64,000 bases of DNA from Excoecaria cochinchinensis (GCA_947683425.1 CANTUQ010000158.1:868001-932000); one strand, 5' to 3'; numbered from the stretch's first letter, positions 23,941 to 34,705 are shown. Numbers and translations: made by a program. The notes: generated from the letters alone by a model not told the origin.

Positions 23941-24420
23941 GGGTCAAGGTGTGAGTGCAACTGTTATATGTTATTTGTTACATGCGGGCCCCGTTTGGGT
24001 CATATAAGATGTTTGAGACCTCGGTCTCCGTTATACCTCCGGGTATACATGATTATAAAAATGTTTCTCACCCATGTCTCTATATGCTTGAGATACTGTG
24101 TCCTATCAGTATCATTAGTACCCGTATCCACTAGTTAGTGAGTAATCAGGCAATTACTTAAGGTTATTATACGAGTTTGATGTATGAAGCTGTAATGTAT
24201 ATGAAATGGCTATATGTTACATGTGTATGCATTTGCGATGTGACAAGATGAAATTTAATACTTGTATTTGGATATGAATGGTTACTTTCCGATATACATG
24301 TGTATGATGAATATTTGTTATAAGCATGAGTAGTATATGTTTATATTCTTTTGTTATTATTAAGCTTATATATATATGTTTATTGCAATTATATGTATAT
24401 GCGTGTGTTGTTCCTCCCCA

Positions 24421-24438
24421 CTAAGTATTATCGCTTAG
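24421..24438 (+). other. box B of LTR I
   Basis: CTAAGTATTATCGCTTAG after CCCCA; the stem is CTAAG/CTTAG plus a possible T-G pair, followed by CACGGGCTC and GTGTAGGT. Confidence 0.6.
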
Positions 24439-24797
24439 CACGGGCTCTTTTCTCGTGTAGGTGGCAGGTTCATTTTGGAGTCGGACATCTGCAAGTCGGC
24501 CACTAGAAGTCTTTAGTTGGAGTTTGTTTTTGTCTTCCGCTATATTTTTTTTTATGGAAAGTGATTTTTGAAATGTAATTTTTGTAAAGGATTTATTTTA
24601 TATATGTATATGTTTAATGTTTATAATCCTTTTTTTAAAACTATATGGTTATATATATATGGATCAGTTATCTTTCGATTAAATGTACTTATTTTCTTAA
24701 CTTATTCGAGTATATATATATGTATTTGTGTATGTATTTGAGTTTGTGCGCGTGGCGCCTCGGTATCCTTCCAATGGGGTATCGGGGTGTGATAGCT

Positions 24798-24809
24798 TGG
24801 TATCAGAGC
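24798..24809 (+). other. primer binding site of I (initiator tRNA-Met)
   Basis: TGGTATCAGAGC three bases after the 5' LTR end, as in M and J. Confidence 0.9.
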
Positions 24810-24893
24810 ACTGATTTAGTCGATTTTGGTTCTATGTGATTGGTTAAGTATAGAGTCTTTACATGAGAGTCTGTTTAGAGTCATGGGCGAATG

Positions 24894-24917
24894 CAGATGT
24901 TGTTTTGTAGTGTCTAG
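24894..24917 (+). promoter_or_regulatory. putative 3' splice acceptor before the I gag ATG
   Basis: The U-rich TGTTGTTTTGTAG ends at 24910, seven bases before the gag ATG at 24918. Same arrangement as M and J. Confidence 0.5.
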
Positions 24918-26109
24918 ATGGAGTCGAATCCAAGTTAGTATATGGGCGACACGCTGGAAAGTGTGAATCCGGTCAGAGATGGTAATCCAGTCGGTCAGGA
25001 TAGACCTGCACATGAGCGTGCACCAGTAGATGGTGGGTCTTGATCCGGCATTAGTGCAAGGTTTGCTTCAAGTTGTAGACAGATTGACTGCTCCTAAGGC
25101 TCCTTCTGAGCTTATAAGGAAAAGGGAAGCAGACGAATTCCATGGAACCTCCTTGGACGAATCGGATGTGGCAAAATTCTAGTTGAAGAGAACTGATCGG
25201 ATTCTACAAGAGATAGCTTGCCCTCCGCATCAACGTGTTACTTGTGTTGTATCGCTTTTGCAAGGATTAGCGTATGATTAGTGGAAGCTTCTGCTTCTGA
25301 ATCCCCAGAGACCAGCTGAATTAACATGGGAGTTTTTTGTGAAAGAATTTGAGCAGAAATATGTGACCAAGGCCTATCGGGAGGCAAAGTAGAATGAATT
25401 CATCAATTTGAAGTAGAGGAATTTATCGATCAGCGATTATGAGAAAGAGTTTAGTCAGTTGACCAAGTATATGCCCGAACCGCTGTTGACGGAAGACTTT
25501 AAGTGCCAGCATTTTCAAGGTGGATTAAGAGAAGTCATTAGAGGTCCATTGTAAGCTATGGCAGTTATGCATCCGATCGGATACTATCAGTTAGTGGCTG
25601 CAGCGATAAAGTTGGAAGAATCCGAGATGGCAAAGCAAAGAATAGAACAGAAGAGGAGAGTACCGAATGGTGGAGTTGCTAGTAATAAGAAGTCCAAAGG
25701 TGCTCCGATCGAACAAGGAACTAGAGGGACTGTTCAAGTGCCTTCGGAAGTAGGAAGTGTAGCACTGCCAGCGAGTAAAGGAAATAGAGCACCGAAGTGT
25801 GAACATTGTCAAAGGCACCATTGGGGTACATACCGCAAGATCACTGGAGTGTGCTTTAAGTGCGGAAGTATGGAGCATCGGTTTGCTAATTGCCCTGATC
25901 GGCAAGAGAACAAGAGCCAACAAGAGAGTAAAGTGGGTGGAGGTAGGTCAAATGCAACCAGAAGCAATCGGGATAGAAGTAGAGCTCCTCAGGTACCATT
26001 AGAAATCGTGCATCGGTTAGGGACTACGGGAGAGTATGCTCTGGCCAGAGTCTATGCGATGATTAGAGAGGATACTCCAAAAGCTACAGGTCCTTCTGGT
26101 AAGTGTTGA
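24918..26109 (+). pseudogene. element I gag, broken
   Basis: Starts MESNPS, then a stop, then the family word ESVNP in frame. The capsid region (GTSLDESD, then VVSLLQGLAYD and LTWEFFVKEFEQKY) has several nonsense codons and a frameshift. The last 183 codons (25558-26109) are open and end with an intact CCHC zinc knuckle CFKCGSMEHRFANC (about 25852-25893). A linker and ALARVYAMIREDTPKA follow, the usual border with protease, and the frame stops after GKC. No protease, RT, RNase H or integrase follows. The capsid stops mean this copy cannot make full Gag. Confidence 0.85.
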
Positions 26110-26190
26110 CTTGTTAAGTTATTTTTGAGTTCGGTTTTTGTTTTTGGGATGCAAGTGGTTAGCAGGGAAATTTTGAGGATGAAATTTCTT

Positions 26191-26203
26191 AAGGAGGAGA
26201 GAA
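26191..26203 (+). other. polypurine tract of I
   Basis: AAGGAGGAGAGAA one base before the 3' LTR, following GGAAATTTTGAGGATGAAAT, the conserved chromovirus pol-end block. Confidence 0.85.
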
Positions 26204-26204
26204 T

Positions 26205-27961
26205 TGTCACATCCCAAATATGGCCGAGTAGATATTGCATGTTTAATTGGATTATAGAAGAGGGGTATTTTTGTATTTGGCAAATGAAGTGGGATATATG
26301 TTAGGAATTATAGGAGTTAGTAGAGGGTATTATGGTATTTGAGTAAGTGGCTAGAAGACAAAGAGCAAGAAAGTCAAAGAAGAGAAAATGAGGTCCAATA
26401 GTATTGTGACATGTGTAAGGGTTGTTGGGTGAATTAATGAGGATTTGAAAGGAGTAGAGAGAGGGAAGGCTAGAAATCTTAGCTTCTCGTGGAAGCCAAC
26501 TCTTTGGCTCACTCTCACTTTCTCTTCATTTTTTTTTCTGCTCTCAAGTTTTGCATGTGGGTGTTCCTTAACTGAAGAGATCCAAGAGGTAAGTGGCTGT
26601 GTTATTTGGTTTGGATCTTCTTCATCTTCTTCTTCTCCATTTGGGTTTATGGTTATATGGTTTTGATTGCATGGGTTAATTGGGTTTTATTTTGATTGGA
26701 TTTGTGCAAGAATCTGAAAAGAGAAGGAAGGATAAAGGAAAAGGAAAGATTGGATTTTGAAGCTAGCGGATTGAGCTCCATTTCCAGGTTTGGGAGGTTG
26801 TGTTTAGCTGTGTATGTTTGGAAATGTTGTCCATGGCTTTTCGATCCTTGTGTGTTATGCAAATACCTATTACATGTGTGCTTTGTTATATGTAAATGTA
26901 TGTGTTCATAAATATGTGTATATAATTTGAAATAGAAGAATTATAAGGCTTTGCATGTAAATTCTTGAAGAGTTTGAACATGAATATGAGATGGATTTCT
27001 GGGTTTATGCAACCTTAATATATGTTGTTTTGATTTGTATAATTGTTATGTAATTTGAGTGATATTTGTTATAAGCATGATTGGAGAGCACTAAAGGTAC
27101 GTGTTTATGTGAAATTGCATGACATATGGGTTTGGATAAAAATGGGTTTTGATTTACTTCAAATTTTATTTCTATGTTTCTGGAGATTGAGGAGAATTGA
27201 TTCTGTCACGAGCGCGACATTCATCGCGAGCACGACAAAAGCAGCTCTTCTCCTTGTTGCGGTTGATTTCCGCTCAGCAGCCTAAGAGAGCACGAGAAGG
27301 TCACGAGTCGTGACCGAGGATCACGACTTGTACCCTCTTCTCCTAGCCTCACGAGTCATGAGGGAGGATTATGACTCGTCACCTCCTTTTCCTGTGAAGC
27401 GTTGGCGTCACGAGTTGTGAGGGACGATCACGACTCGTGACCGTCCCTTTTCTGCGAGGTGGGAGGCGCTAGCATCATCAGTCGCGACAGCGTGTGCGAT
27501 TCGTGACTGGCCTCTCTTCCCCTCACTGTCGCGCTCCTGCGCTGTTTTGAAAATGAATTTCACAAGATTATTTTACATGGGTTTTTACTACATGACACAT
27601 GATTTGTCTTATATGGACTATTAATTGATAAATTATATGTTCTTAATAAGGTTTGAATATTGTTTATATGTCTGTATTAAATGGTAAATATACATATATA
27701 CATGTTAATTGTCCATTTCCACTAGTTAGCGAGTAATCAGGCTATTACTTAAGGTTGTTATACGAGTTTTATGTATGAAGCTGTAATGTATATGAAATGG
27801 CCATATGTTACATGTGTATGCATTTACGATGTGACAAGATGAAATGTAATGCTTGTATTTGGTTATGAATGGTTACTTTCCGATATACATGTGTATGATG
27901 AATACTTGTTATAAGCATGGGTAATATATGTTTATATGCTTTTGTTATTATTAAGCTTATA
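26205..27961 (+). mobile_element. element I 3' LTR, internally deleted and truncated
   Basis: Closely matches the 5' LTR from TGTCACATCCCAAATATGG. About 290 bp equivalent to 23832-24120, including box A, are missing at about 27711, and the match stops at about 27961 (TTAAGCTTAT), so box B and the LTR end are lost. The palindrome array is present at 27200-27535. Confidence 0.8.
27200..27535 (+). repeat. mixed gamma and beta palindrome array (I 3' LTR)
   Basis: Second copy of the array at 23300-23655, with the same order of a gamma unit then beta units (CACGAGTCGTGA, TCACGACTTGT, CACGAGTCATGA and others). Differences are mainly C-T and G-A changes, as expected for decay of methylated DNA. Confidence 0.8.
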
Positions 27962-28783
27962 ATAGCATAATCATGTTTCTTTGGAGCCATCGAAAGACAT
28001 GTTACAAAATCCATCGTAATAGTATACCATTTCCATTGTGGAATCAGAATGGGATTTAATGAACCTGATATAACTTGATGTCCAATCTTTATTTACTAAC
28101 AAGTCAAACACTTAGACACATAATCAACCACATATTTCTTCATACCAGGGCAGGAGTAGAATTGCTTCAAATCCTTATACATCTTGTTACAGCCTGGATG
28201 CATAGTGAAAACTGTATTATGAGCTTTATGCATAAGCTTCTACTTTAATTCCTCATAATACTCTCTCACTGATAAAGCTCTCTACCTCAAATTCATAAAC
28301 TGCTTCCAATCGGCTTCCCAATAAGCTTTAGTAATATACTTATTTTGGAATTTTTGAACAAAAAAATCCCAAGTAATCGGATGGGAAGCATTGGGTCTCT
28401 CAGAACCAACTTTCACTAATCATATGTAGGTCCTTAAGAGAGATACTACACAGTCAACTCTTTGATCAAGAGGGAATCTAATTTCTTTATGTACCCTCTG
28501 CACCTTCTCCAACAAGAATACAGCTTTATCTGACTCATTTAAGCTTGTACCACAAAATTCTTCAACCCCATTCTTTCTTAACAAGTCTACCAGAGCTTTA
28601 GGTGCAATCATATGATCCAAGACACTCACCATATCCTGAGATTTTAAAAAGGGCCTCCATAGGCACTATCGAAACATCGCGTTCACAACTCATTTCTTCA
28701 GAAGGGCCAGAAACTGATGGTTTCGGATCCATAAGGTTAACACTTTCTACAGTATCTTCCATAGCTTCCTGAGAGGGATCCAT
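27962..28783 (-). pseudogene. element J gag joined to an integrase fragment
   Basis: On the minus strand gag starts at 28783 (MDPSQEAMEDTVESVN), shifts frame near 28630, and continues with KNGVEEFCGTSLNESDKAVFLLEKV. After 28290 the capsid word LSVREYYEE runs within a few codons into an integrase zinc-binding region (MHKAHNTVFTMHPGCNKMYKDL and then KCLTCQ). The first core word MDFVTCLS follows and ends at 27962 against the truncated LTR of I. Nucleocapsid, protease, RT and RNase H are absent: an internal deletion joined gag to integrase. Stops and frameshifts make it non-functional. Confidence 0.8.
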
Positions 28784-28800
28784 CTGTATACTATAAAAAA
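28784..28800 (-). promoter_or_regulatory. putative 3' splice acceptor before the J gag ATG
   Basis: The minus strand reads CACTTTTTTATAG, cut at 28791/28790, then TATACAG and the gag ATG at 28783. Third independent example of an acceptor-like site within about 10 bases of gag. Confidence 0.5.
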
Positions 28801-28875
28801 GTGACATCCACATTAGGCTAACACAAAACTTTATGCATTTCTATTCTACGTTTGTGGTAAATTCTCTAAACTGAT

Positions 28876-28887
28876 GCTCTGATACCA
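28876..28887 (-). other. primer binding site of J (initiator tRNA-Met)
   Basis: Minus strand TGGTATCAGAGC, five bases after the end of the 5' LTR at 28893. Confidence 0.9.
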
Positions 28888-28892
28888 TTAAA

Positions 28893-29214
28893 TGTAACAC
28901 CCCTTACTCGTACGTAGTACACTACACCTCTAAGAGATGAGTTACGATGACAGCTAAAGGATGTCACACAACTATAACATTAACATGATTAAGTTCATTA
29001 ACCTATGCCTAGAATTATAAATTTTCTTTTCATTAAATTAACAACATTCATACTCATGCATTTATCCACATAACATACACACATATTCTTTAATTCACAC
29101 ACATAAGTTAAGTTATCATATTACATATTAGTAATTCCTTTTTTTAGACAAAATATTATAATTAACATATTACATATTACAAAACCTACATAGAATGTGT
29201 GCCCATAATGTGTT
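28893..29214 (-). mobile_element. element J 5' LTR, segment 1
   Basis: 3' end of the 5' LTR (plus strand TGTAACACCCCTTACTCG at 28893). It is related to H but clearly diverged from it. Interrupted by solo LTR K; the last five bases, GTGTT, are the target duplication. Confidence 0.75.
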
Positions 29215-29640
29215 TGTAACACCCCCTACCCATACGTAGGCAATCCCATCCGATAAGGAGCAAGATGCCATATGAGTCAAGGTGCCACCAAACAGATGCA
29301 AAGCAATACAAACAATCATTCATAACATACATACTGAAATACAGAATAATTAAAAACTTTAAAGGAAAAGAAAGCCATAACTGATCATGCATTAATATAA
29401 TAAACAATTACAATAATGTTCTGATCATACCAGCCGGTACAAAAGATATTACATAACCTAAAATATAAATACAATAGCGGAAGCTATAGCAAAACTGATA
29501 CATGAGAGTTCTTTACAAAAAGAATCATCAGATATTACAAAAGAACTGAGCCCTACACTAAAACCTTCTGTGTTGGCTTGACGGCGGCGACTCTCTCAAA
29601 GCAAAACTCCTTCCGCACCTGCACGGGTAAAAACACCGTG

Positions 29641-29659
29641 CCAAGCGACAAACGCTTAG
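29641..29659 (-). other. box B of LTR K
   Basis: Minus strand CTAAGCGTTTGTCGCTTGG after CCCCA; one stem pair is A-to-G changed and can still pair as G-U. Confidence 0.6.
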
Positions 29660-30416
29660 TGGGGAAACACACATAAAATATGGACGGCCATTCACAATGG
29701 TCGTCCAGGCATAACACATACACAATGGCAAATGCAATAGCTTATAACATACTCCAAAATTATGCTCACAATATAAAGCCATACATTCCGCATCTCAGAT
29801 TCATAACCAAAATAATCAAACATCCATCTCATCAATATACTCATTCGGATATCACATTCAAATATAACCAGACTGAACAAAGCAAACCATTCGAACACCT
29901 GCTAACTCGAGGTAGTGGATAACGAGTGTACTGAAGTTACCTTATGGGTACGAATCGAATACTGAGGGTACCTCACATGTACAAATCAAAAGTCATTTCA
30001 TTTTTATCAAAACACAATATTTTTACTGAGGGGATCTTAAACAAGATTCTAATACTAAGGGGTTCGCGAGGAACCAAACGGGGGACCTGATCGGGGTCCA
30101 AACTGAACTGAGGGCTGCAGCTAAAAGACTCTATTAGGCATGCCTAACTATCCACTAACTTGACTCTAGCAGGTTATGCGTTATTCTAATTATGATTTCA
30201 AGTGTAATCTCATAATAATACTCACATTCATATCAATGAATCATAAACAGAACATGCATAACCCAAATTCTGTTTCAATCACAGTATATAATTTAATCAT
30301 GCATAATAAATACAATAACAGTCGTATACACAAGTTCGTATAACATACAGTACGGAAAAACCATGAAAAATACCTTTAAAATACATTTTTGGAAATCTGG
30401 AGGCAAAGGAGTGACA

Positions 30417-30700
30417 GACTCATCCTAGTCGTGCTAAGAAGCACGAGATGCTGAAGGGGCTTCAGCACAGCACGAGTCGTGCTGAAGAGCACGAGTCGTG
30501 TCGTGCTAAGCTCCTTCTCATCTCCTCCGTCTCGCACTTCACCATCCGACTCACACACTGAAGGAGCACGAGTCGGATGAGGGAGCACGAGTTGGACAAG
30601 GCAAAAAGCTCAGCTTCACTTCCCTCCATCTCGCACGCCACCATCCGACTCACACGCTGAAGGAGCACGAGTCGGATGAGGGAGCACGAGTCGGGCAAGC
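30417..30700 (-). repeat. beta-class palindrome and tandem array (LTR K)
   Basis: Words GCACGAGTCGTGC and AGCACGAGTCGG recur. Two larger copies of about 100 bases (near 30510-30600 and 30610-30700) each hold CCATCCGACTCACAC, GAAGGAGCACGAGTCGGATG and a second GAGCACGAGT unit. The arms CATCCGACTC / GAGTCGGATG form hairpins. The core CACGAGTCGTG is shared with I and D. Confidence 0.8.
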
Positions 30701-31802
30701 CACCAGGAAGAACAGAAAACACGATTTTTGAAGAACACCTACTGTCACTTAATTTTAGAAACCCAGAATTGAAAAACACAGCAATCCAACCTCAAATCTT
30801 AATTCAAACTCAGTTATCATGCATTACAAACCATTACAAATCAAAACCCATAATTATAACATCAAAATAATACCAACAAAACATGCATAAACATATCCAA
30901 GCCTCAAGAACACAAACCCTAACAATTTTATAGTAAACTCAAAATCAAGCACAATTCACAAACAAAAATCCCAAACCTGAAATTCTAAGCTTCAATCACT
31001 TAGCTCCGCTAGTCCCAGCAATTTCCTTGCCCTTAGGATCGCAGGAAGGATCAACTAACAATCAAAACACCATGAACAACAAAGAACAAACCCTAAGTTA
31101 AATCTAAACTCAAAGAAGAAGAAGGAGATGAAAACAAAATGAAAAACAAGATGAGAAGAACACAATAACTCACCAATTAGAAGCAAGAGTGACCAATTTC
31201 CACTACCAAAGCTTGATCTCCAGCTAGTATTAATTAGGAAAGGGAAAAAGGAAGAAGAAGATGGAGGTAGAAGGGGAAAACGTGAATTTGATTTTTCCCT
31301 TCTCTCCTCCTTCTTTTCTTTATTCTTTTTCTCTAACCTAATACACATGTCAATCTTCTAGTGGTGGAACTTGCTCACTCACACCCTAACTAAATGTATC
31401 ACATGCACACAATGAAACACCATAATAATGCACCCTACACATGTATGAATGCCTACACGCCACAAAAACCCACTAGTGCATATCCTACTATGGTATGTTC
31501 AACCACACATAATGCACTCCCACTTAAAACACACTAATAAGATATGGTCAAATGCACACAATCAATTCCCAATTAATTCACACACTAATGTCATATGTAT
31601 CACCATATGCTAATAAACCCCAAAAACATGCATTATTACCAAAATACCCTTATGATATGCCGAACACATGCGAATGCTTACACATACAGACAGGCTCATT
31701 CTACTAGGGGGCAAACGGGGTGTGACAGTGTTGGTCGTTGAGGATGCGGGACTGTCCTTTAAAATCACTTATCTTTGAAACCTATACAGATAAACACCCC
31801 TG

Positions 31803-31820
31803 CTAAGCATAAAAGCTTAG
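31803..31820 (-). other. box B of LTR J
   Basis: Minus strand CTAAGCTTTTATGCTTAG: 6-bp stem CTAAGC/GCTTAG with the loop changed relative to the other LTRs. Confidence 0.6.
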
Positions 31821-32457
31821 TATAGAAAACATAAAATGAACGACCACTCATAGTGTTCATCAATGCATGTCAACATACACATGAAACATAATTATAACAA
31901 AATAATTAACATGCATGGTATCCAATAAAAATAATCTTCAGAAATCACATATCATAATGATGCTCATTAAGTCATATTCATAAATTCACATATCACTTAT
32001 TGATCATTTTATTTCCTTTTATTCTCACATTGGCAACATTTAAAAAGTAGTGGATAACGGGATGAAATGCATAGATACCTAAGGGTACAATTTCATTTAC
32101 ACATAGGGATCCAAATGGGATCGAATACATATAGGAATCCTAATGGGATCTAGAAATGGATGAGGACCCGAATGAGGTCCAAACACATAGGCTGCAATAA
32201 TAGACCCTATAGGCATGCCTATCTGTCCACGACCCAACTTTTGCAGGCTAAATAATTATTTAATCCAATTGTTCACATGTAATATTAAATAATATTAACA
32301 TAAATTACTTTGCAGAATAATTCCATACACATATAGCCCATTATAACATTATTTAATTAATATAACATAATTCATAGCATTTATTTAAATGCATATCAGA
32401 ATATACAGAAAATAAAAAAAAAATAGAAGTGAGGCATGACCGTTACTCAACACATGT

Positions 32458-32650
32458 TCCCATCCCTAGCAAAACCAAGCCTAAAGGATGGCCAACTCCT
32501 CACATTCACCCATCCCTAGCAAAGTAATGCCTGAGGGACAGCTATGACTCACCACCTCTGCCCGTCCCTAGTAAAGTAACACTTGAGGGACGACTGTAGC
32601 TCACCATGACTACCCATCCCTCATAAAGTGAAGCTTGAGGGAAAGCCTAA
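32458..32650 (-). repeat. delta-class palindrome array, 4 copies (LTR J)
   Basis: Four units about 60-65 bases apart read CCATCCCTAGCAAA...GCCT(G/A)AGGGA(T/C)GG, with arms such as CGTCCC/GGGACG and CCATCC/GGATGG. The spacer word CTCACCA is shared. It sits at the position of the alpha array in LTR H, yet has no sequence in common with it. Confidence 0.8.
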
Positions 32651-33687
32651 ACCCAGCTCAAAAACTTTGAAACCATTCCTTTACACAAAACATAATGCAA
32701 TCTCAACCTGCTCTATAACACCATATACCCATACATAGGAGAGCTCATCCGCGAAGGGTGTGAGAACCCGTATGGATAAGGGTGTCACCAAGCAAGCCAC
32801 AACAAAGCATATTCAAAGTATAAAGATAACAGAGGAAATTAAAACTTGAAATTCCCAAGAGTGATTCCTTGATATAATAAAGGTTCATTACAAAAGTGTA
32901 ACTGTACATATGATATCATTACAAAAATTACAGTCTTTCAAAAACACATAGCTAAAGAATTACAAAATAGAACCAAACGATTACAAAAGGACCTATATAC
33001 AAAGCTAAGTTCTAAAACTTCACTCCTTCTGTGTTTGCCGGGCCTGTAGAGACACTCCCAAAACTCTATTCTTTTTGCACTTGCATGGATGATACACTCG
33101 TGCTAAGTGATAATGCTTAGTGGGGAAAAACACAATAATATGAATGGCCATTCATAATGGTTGTTAAAGCAAAACACATATAAATTGCATATGCTTAAAA
33201 AAAACATAGTCAACATACGTCACAGTCTCAAGTATCTTAGTCCACATTCATAAAGCTCATAGTCTGAACATATTTAACTGTGATATTATAATCATATGAG
33301 AAACAATCAAATGCCTGCAAACTCAGAATAGAGGATAATGAGTGAACACATTGGTACCCGTATGTACAGTCAAAAAGCAACATCTTTATATTTCATTCAA
33401 AAACATTTTCACATTAGCGGATCTTAAACAAGATTCGAACAGATTAAGGATCGTGAGGACCCAAATGGGGACCTGATCAGGGTCCGAAACACATTGGGGC
33501 TGCAGCTATAGAACTCTATTAGGCATGCCTAACTATCAACAAATTTGACTCTTGTAGACCATGCATCATTCATCATATCGATTGTATAATGTACATAAAA
33601 TCATCCATATATAAGTATAATAACATCATAGGGTCAAAAATCAAGTATCAGAAGCATAGAAGAAAACTTGTTTCGAAAGCCATAGGA

Positions 33688-33960
33688 GTCGCACTCGCAA
33701 CACCTATCGTGCTCGCGATAGCCCTCGTGCTCGCGCAAAGAACGGTTGAGCAGTCTCTATCGCGCTTGTGATAGGGGACCAACAGGTCACTTTCGCACTC
33801 GTGCACTTAAGCACGCTTGAGACAATGATCTGCCCGCATTTAAATCGGCAGTCGAGCTCTCTGTTGCGCTTGCAACAGAGGCGCATTTAGCTAGAGCTCG
33901 GCAGCAGGCAAAGTCTTGGATCATTGAGCTCTATCGTGCTCACGACAAAGTCAATTTCCA
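33688..33960 (-). repeat. gamma-class palindrome array (LTR L)
   Basis: Includes the 22-base unit CTCTGTTGC-GCTT-GCAACAGAG (33859-33880; 9-bp perfect arms), CTATCGCGCTTGTGATAG (about 33757-33774) and CTATCGTGCTCGCGATAG (about 33703-33720). Confidence 0.8.
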
Positions 33961-34705
33961 GGTCCCCTTTGCCGAAAATCTGTAGAAACCCAAAACCAAA
34001 ATCACCCCAAAAATGCAATTGATCCACCAAACTTTAACCCAAAGCAAAACAAGCATTCAAGTCATATTAAACAACATAAAACCCATGTTTTATATCAATA
34101 ATTTTAATTAAAACATCAAAATACAATAATCAAAATTAAAGATTCAACCAACCCAGAATTTTGCTCCAAAATTCATCCAAATTTATATTTTGGTTCAATA
34201 GATCACAACCATGGCATCTCAATTCAAACAAATAAAAAACCCATAACATTTATAATAGCATAACCAAGTTAAACCTCATAAATTTCCAAAAATTAACACA
34301 AAATACCAAATTGAGCAATTATGCATCAATTCAAAAATTCCCAAACCTTGATCTCCTTTGCTCCACAACTTCAAGGGGCTTCACTACCACTGGCTTTCTC
34401 TTTCCCATTGGGCTCTCTAGGAGAAATTTATAAATCATCAAACCCCAAAACATTCAAAACTCAAAACCCCAAACCAAAGAACACATAGAAAAGGAAATAC
34501 CCAAAAGAGAAGAGGAAGAGGAAGAAGAAGAAGAACCAAAATGTACCAATTAGCTCTAGAATTGTTAAATTCCACCAACAATTGCAACAAAAGAGGATGA
34601 GAATCAAAAGAAGAAGAAGAAGAAGATGACAAAGAAAATGTGGAGGAGGATGGGAAACGGGAGAGGGCAGCTATTCTTGTTGTCTCTCATTTTTCCTCTC
34701 CTTGG

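Larger units (their letters stand above)
22284..24794 (+). mobile_element. element I 5' LTR
   Basis: Starts TGTCACATCCCGAATATGG and ends GGGGTGTGATA (one change from the expected GTGTGACA). Contains a donor AG|GTAAGTGG (22690/22691), a mixed gamma and beta palindrome array (23300-23655), a variant box A (23923-23940) and box B (24421-24438). Confidence 0.85.
22284..27961 (+). mobile_element. element I: gag-only chromovirus derivative, 3'-truncated
   Basis: 5' LTR 22284-24794, initiator-tRNA-Met primer site, broken gag, polypurine tract, 3' LTR from 26205. The internal region is only about 1.4 kb: gag runs to the gag/protease boundary and then straight to the pol-end block and purine tract, so all of pol is missing. 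This fits either a large internal deletion or the gag-only class known in plants as TR-GAG elements, which need pol from a relative. It is inserted in the pol tail of H. Its right end is lost in a deletion, so no target duplication can be checked. Confidence 0.85.
29215..31727 (-). mobile_element. solo LTR K with perfect 5-bp target duplication
   Basis: Starts TGTAACACCCC and ends GGGGTGTGACA on the plus strand. GTGTT precedes it (29210-29214) and follows it (31728-31732). Box B (29641-29659) and box A (30135-30146) in reverse order show the LTR is on the minus strand. A donor-like G|GTGAGT is at 31174/31173 and a beta palindrome array at 30417-30700. No internal sequence remains, so it is a solo LTR made by LTR-LTR recombination. 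No gene; the open frames at 30376-30779 read the repeats. Confidence 0.9.
31733..32713 (-). mobile_element. element J 5' LTR, segment 2
   Basis: Resumes after the GTGTT duplication. Contains box B (31803-31820), box A (32210-32221) and an unusual palindrome array (32458-32650), and ends in the target duplication TGCTC at LTR L. Confidence 0.75.

Noticed and set aside
30376..30779. Serine/leucine-rich frames on the minus strand
   Set aside because: They read through the beta repeat array of LTR K.
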